Assembly (NCBI GenBank): GCA_027492035.1
Contig: JAOZFT010000004.1
Coordinates: forward strand, 372,001 to 436,000
Origin: Thermoproteota archaeon
GTDB taxonomy: Archaea; Korarchaeota; JAOZGF01; JAOZFZ01
DNA length: 64,000 nt
Direction: 5' to 3'
Both the position numbers and the translations under genes were made by a program. Below the pieces are notes generated by a model. It made no database searches and was not told the DNA's origin. It worked only from the letters and a program-made list of their open reading frames with translations. Positions 61,458-64,000 of the stretch are shown one piece after another; position 1 is the first letter of the stretch; each line of letters begins with the position of its first letter.

Positions 61458-61549
61458 CGCCCCGGGCGGGATTTGAACCCACGTCAATGGCTCGACAGGC
61501 CATTATGCTCTCCGTTTTCGGTTTTAAAGCCGGGCTACACCACCGGGGC
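61458..61549 (-). tRNA. tRNA-Asp(GTC) with a D-loop intron
   Basis: A 92-nt gene maturing to 74 nt. Acceptor GCCCCGG/CCGGGGC, discriminator G; D-stem GTGT/GCAT; anticodon stem ATGGC/GCCAT with loop CTGTCGA (anticodon at 61494-61496) and no intron at 37/38; T-stem GTGGG/CCCGC. The D-loop is 28 nt instead of 10; an 18-nt insert (61512-61529) explains this. It has a relaxed BHB: central CCG/CGG with an inner TTT/AAA helix. A TATA-like ATATTTTAAAA lies about 28 bases upstream. Confidence 0.93.
61512..61529 (-). other. 18-nt non-canonical intron in the D-loop of tRNA-Asp
   Basis: Removing 18 nt leaves D-loop AGCCCGGAGA with the invariant GG. The insert ends in CGG, which repeats the bases before it, so the cut points are ambiguous by up to three bases. 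Confidence 0.8.
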
Positions 61550-61714
61550 ATTTAAGTAAGTAATGTGCTGTTTTTTAAAATATTCCCTTTTACCCCCTTA
61601 ATAAATATTTCTCTTCTCTTTCTTATCATACTTTAATTTGTTTTTAGTTTTGTTTTTTAATGGGTTTAAGGAGTGAATATTATTTTTTACTTTTGTTGGT
61701 TAAAATGTTTTACT

Positions 61715-62644
61715 TTACCAGTTAATTCTTCCAGTTTCCCTTTTCCTGAAGTGGTAAGCAATTCTGTAAGCTTTAGATATTAAGTAATTGTATTTAAATT
61801 TACGTTTGACAGAGTCCAGGTCCTCTCCAACTATCTCATAATCCATTCTCCCCACCCCCTTATGGGAAGCTTTCCTTATGTGTCCTATCAAGTAGGGATG
61901 GAAGCCCATTACTTTTGCTGCGACAGTGTCTGTGGCTACAGGATCCTTGCCTCCAATTAATAAATTTAGGTGGAGGGGTTGACCATAGGTTGGCCCTCTT
62001 TCGCTTTCCATGGCTATTACTCCATCTATCAAACCGAAGTCAGGCTTCATAGCTATGTTTGCATCTACAATTGCCTCATCTAACTTGTCATGGAAATGTA
62101 TTTTCATTCGGTATGGTATTGCTCCAAATTGGTTTTTTAATACACCTGTAACTTTAGTTAACAAGTGGGTTTTTAATTTTGCAAGTGAAATAAAGTAATT
62201 CGCTTCAGCTAAGGTTTTTGAAACTTTGATTTCCTTAAACCTTAACCCATCTATTTTCTTCTTAACAAGTTCGTCTTTTGACAGGTTCAGGAAAGATGCA
62301 TTCCATTTCTCAATTACTTCAGGGTACCCTAACCATTTAAAGTAAAGGGTCGCATCTGTACCTGTGGCATTGCTTTCAGCCACTATAATTTTTAGGTTAC
62401 GGTAATTTATTCTTAAATATTTCAGTAAAGCATTTAAAACCCTTCTGTCAGTTATTGAACCTGTTTCCTCTGTTCTTAAACTGTTAATATTTATTTTAAT
62501 TAGGACTGTGTCATTGTCGTCGATTCCTAAACCGTTAACTAACTCTATAACTTTGGTTACACCTTTGAAAATAGAGGCAGGGTTGCCATGTTTAATTTTA
62601 ACAATTGCAACCTTCTCTCTTCCTTGTCTACTGCTCCAATTCAT
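61715..62644 (-). CDS. DUF362 domain protein
   Basis: A 309-residue soluble protein of the DUF362 family. Typical blocks are VLIKINININSLR-like KININSLRTEETGSITD near 48-64, ANYFISLAKLKTHLLTKVTG near 148-167 with GVLKNQFGA, and LNLLIGGKDPVATDTVAAKV near 225-244. Some family members carry ferredoxin domains; this one has none. The biochemical function is unknown. It is divergent from the Gfo/Idh/MocA gene. Confidence 0.85.
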   Translation of the reverse strand: MNWSSRQGREKVAIVKIKHGNPASIFKGVTKVIELVNGLGIDDNDTVLIKININSLRTEETGSITDRRVLNALLKYLRINYRNLKIIVAESNATGTDATLYFKWLGYPEVIEKWNASFLNLSKDELVKKKIDGLRFKEIKVSKTLAEANYFISLAKLKTHLLTKVTGVLKNQFGAIPYRMKIHFHDKLDEAIVDANIAMKPDFGLIDGVIAMESERGPTYGQPLHLNLLIGGKDPVATDTVAAKVMGFHPYLIGHIRKASHKGVGRMDYEIVGEDLDSVKRKFKYNYLISKAYRIAYHFRKRETGRINW

Positions 62645-62806
62645 TTTTCTCCACTCTCTTTTTTAAGGAAATATTTAAAGCCTTCCACAAACACTTCAAA
62701 ACAATAGGTTTTACTATGTTTCTTTGAAAAATATTTTTGATTTAAAAGGTGAATGTATTAAAAAATCCCTGTAGAAACCTTAAAAACAGGTTTTAGGTGT
62801 CTCTCT

Positions 62807-63856
62807 TTGCAAAAACTGAAGGTAGGAATAGTAGGGTGTGGGGTTGTTTCTAGACGGGCTCACATTCCCGCTTGGTTGAATGAACCCAGGGTTAAAATTA
62901 AGGCATTGGCTGATGTTAATGAGAGGGCATTAATTAAAGCTAAAAAGTTAGTAGGTGAAGTAAAAACATATTCAAATTATTTTGAGCTTTTAAAGGAAGA
63001 TTTGGACATTATAGATATTGCTACTCCTCCGGAAACACATAAAAAAATAATTCTTGATTCTTTAAAGGAAGGGAAACATGTGTTGGTTGAGAAACCTGCT
63101 GTTTTGGAAAGCAGAACCTGTAACTTAATTAATGAATTGGCTCAAAAGAAGGGGTTAGTTGTTGGGGTGATTCAGAATCACCGTTACATACCTGCCGTAA
63201 TCAATGCAAAGGAAACCATAAAGGGGGGGTTAATAGGTAAACCTGTCAGTTTTAATGTTCAACTTTTTCAAGCAATACCGGGAAGCTGGGCTCATTCACT
63301 TTGGCAGTTCTCTTCAGAAAAAGGTGGAGGTTTACTTTTCAACACAGTAATACATGTAATTGATCTACTGATTTGGTTTTTCGGGGAAGTGACTGAGGTT
63401 TACTGCTTAGGAGGTAAATTCTTTGAAGGGCTAGATACTGAAATGTTTATTGAAGCCTTGGTTAAAACTGAAAAAACAGTGGGTTCAATAGAATCAGCAT
63501 TAATAACTGGTTCTTTTTATCATTCAATGGATATAAGAGGCACAGCTGGTTCAATTAACATAGATTTGAGAAACAATTATTTAAGGGTTTCCCATTCCCA
63601 CGTTACACCCTTAGAAGACTTTATACATAGCTCAAAAAAACTGTTTCAAACATTTTACTCATTGGTTAAAGGGAAATATATGGGAGGGTACCTAATTTTT
63701 CATCAACCTTTAATTAAAGATTTTGTTTCCTCTGTCATAGAAAGAAGTGAACCTCCAGTATCTATTCTGGAAGCAAAAAAATCTTTGAAAGCAATAGAAG
63801 CCATGTTCGCTTCACTAACTAAAGGTGAACCTGTTAAATTAAAAGATGAAACTTAA
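62807..63856 (+). CDS. Gfo/Idh/MocA family NAD(P)-dependent oxidoreductase
   Basis: A 349-residue sugar-dehydrogenase-type enzyme starting with TTG 62807 (AGGTG six bases upstream). The Rossmann motif is VGIVGCGVVSRRAHIPAW near 6-23, followed by the acid of KALADVNERAL. The diagnostic EKPAVL (EKP motif) is near 93-98. GGGLLFNTVIHVIDLLIWFF near 173-192 includes the second conserved histidine block. The substrate is unknown. It overlaps the putative upstream thyX frame by a few bases. Confidence 0.9.
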   Translation: MQKLKVGIVGCGVVSRRAHIPAWLNEPRVKIKALADVNERALIKAKKLVGEVKTYSNYFELLKEDLDIIDIATPPETHKKIILDSLKEGKHVLVEKPAVLESRTCNLINELAQKKGLVVGVIQNHRYIPAVINAKETIKGGLIGKPVSFNVQLFQAIPGSWAHSLWQFSSEKGGGLLFNTVIHVIDLLIWFFGEVTEVYCLGGKFFEGLDTEMFIEALVKTEKTVGSIESALITGSFYHSMDIRGTAGSINIDLRNNYLRVSHSHVTPLEDFIHSSKKLFQTFYSLVKGKYMGGYLIFHQPLIKDFVSSVIERSEPPVSILEAKKSLKAIEAMFASLTKGEPVKLKDET

Positions 63857-63872
63857 CAGGTGGTGTTTAACT

Positions 63873-64000
63873 TTGGAAATCCGAATTTTATCCCATACGC
63901 CAAACCCTGAATTAATAGTTGCTTTGGCTGCGCGTCAAAGCTGGTCTTCAAAAAAAGTAGAGGATTTGAAAAAGGAGTTGACACCTGAAAAAGTTTCCAG
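63873..64000 (+). CDS. thyX: flavin-dependent thymidylate synthase ThyX (N-terminal part)
   Basis: The frame runs off the window. A start at TTG 63873 with AGGTGG eight bases upstream gives LEIRILSHTPNPELIVALAA followed by RQSWSS, which matches the ThyX N-terminus (LLSHTPNPE and AARLCYS in relatives). About 42 residues are visible, ending in LKKELTPEKVS. ATG 63846 is an alternative start in the same frame. ThyX makes dTMP using FAD and NADPH; the flavin motif lies outside the window. Confidence 0.75.
   Translation, partial: MEIRILSHTPNPELIVALAARQSWSSKKVEDLKKELTPEKVS

Noticed and set aside
1-64000. CRISPR arrays, insertion sequences, integrases or prophage
   Set aside because: No regularly spaced repeats, transposase-like frames, terminal inverted repeats or att-like tRNA duplications were seen.

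Overview
The window comes from an archaeal chromosome of moderate to low GC content. Almost every gene belongs to the information-processing core: ribosomal proteins, RNA polymerase, exosome, proteasome, translation factors, aminoacyl-tRNA synthetases and tRNA modification. The gene content points to the TACK side of the archaea rather than Euryarchaeota. The RNA polymerase largest subunit is one unsplit gene, and ribosomal protein S25e is present. A histone, a class I lysyl-tRNA synthetase and a fused Kae1-Bud32 are also encoded. I cannot name the phylum from this sequence alone; a Bathyarchaeia-, Aigarchaeota- or Korarchaeota-like lineage is a guess.

Layout. 1-2636: end of a membrane gene, then an ECF transporter energizing module (EcfT and two EcfA). 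2668-10048: the exosome superoperon, running on the minus strand from L15e through RNase P proteins, proteasome alpha, SBDS, Rrp4, Rrp41, Rrp42, L37Ae, Brix and Pcc1 to prefoldin beta. 10205-13198: a YchF-type GTPase and LysRS on plus. 13183-18815: S3Ae, a Pcc1-like protein, a DHH phosphoesterase, S15, an NTP pyrophosphatase, Kae1-Bud32 and Sua5. 18966-25351: S27ae (inverted), then S24e, Spt4, RpoE, a PIN protein, aIF2 gamma, S6e, aIF5B, Ndk, L24e, S28e and L7Ae. 25684-33041: ICMT-like methyltransferase, tRNA-Leu, RpoD, GluRS, GAPDH, cyclophilin-like protein, S25e, a coiled-coil protein, histone and HIT protein. 33058-36733: a shortened S10 operon (S19, L2, L23, L4, L3) plus archease. 36798-47921: tRNA-Ser, S10, EF-1A, S7, S12, NusA-like, L30e, RpoA, RpoB, RpoH. 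47964-54020: tRNA-Lys, tRNA-Tyr, IPP isomerase, MEMO protein, a structured segment, S2, RpoN, S9, L13, L18e, a C/D-box sRNA and FBP aldolase/phosphatase. 54077-64000: DNA polymerase B, RpoK, thermosome, a CTP-dependent kinase-like membrane protein, a degenerate DNA ligase homolog, tRNA-Asp, a DUF362 protein, a Gfo/Idh/MocA oxidoreductase and the start of thyX.

The most striking theme is RNA splicing. All five tRNA genes carry introns, four of them at non-canonical places (D-loop in Leu and Asp, T-loop 59/60 in Ser and Lys). The protein gene rpoN is interrupted by a 22-nt insert that breaks the frame and folds into a complete bulge-helix-bulge (BHB) motif; removing it restores the conserved RpoN N-terminus. 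A C/D-box sRNA encoded nearby has a guide that can pair over 15 nt with the variable arm and T-stem of the tRNA-Leu in this window. A complete-looking DNA ligase homolog has lost the catalytic lysine.

Functionally, the region supplies much of RNA polymerase (Rpo1, 2, 3, 5, 6, 7 and 10, plus Spt4), the RNA-degradation and RNase P machinery, and most of the t6A tRNA-modification pathway (Sua5, Kae1-Bud32, Pcc1).
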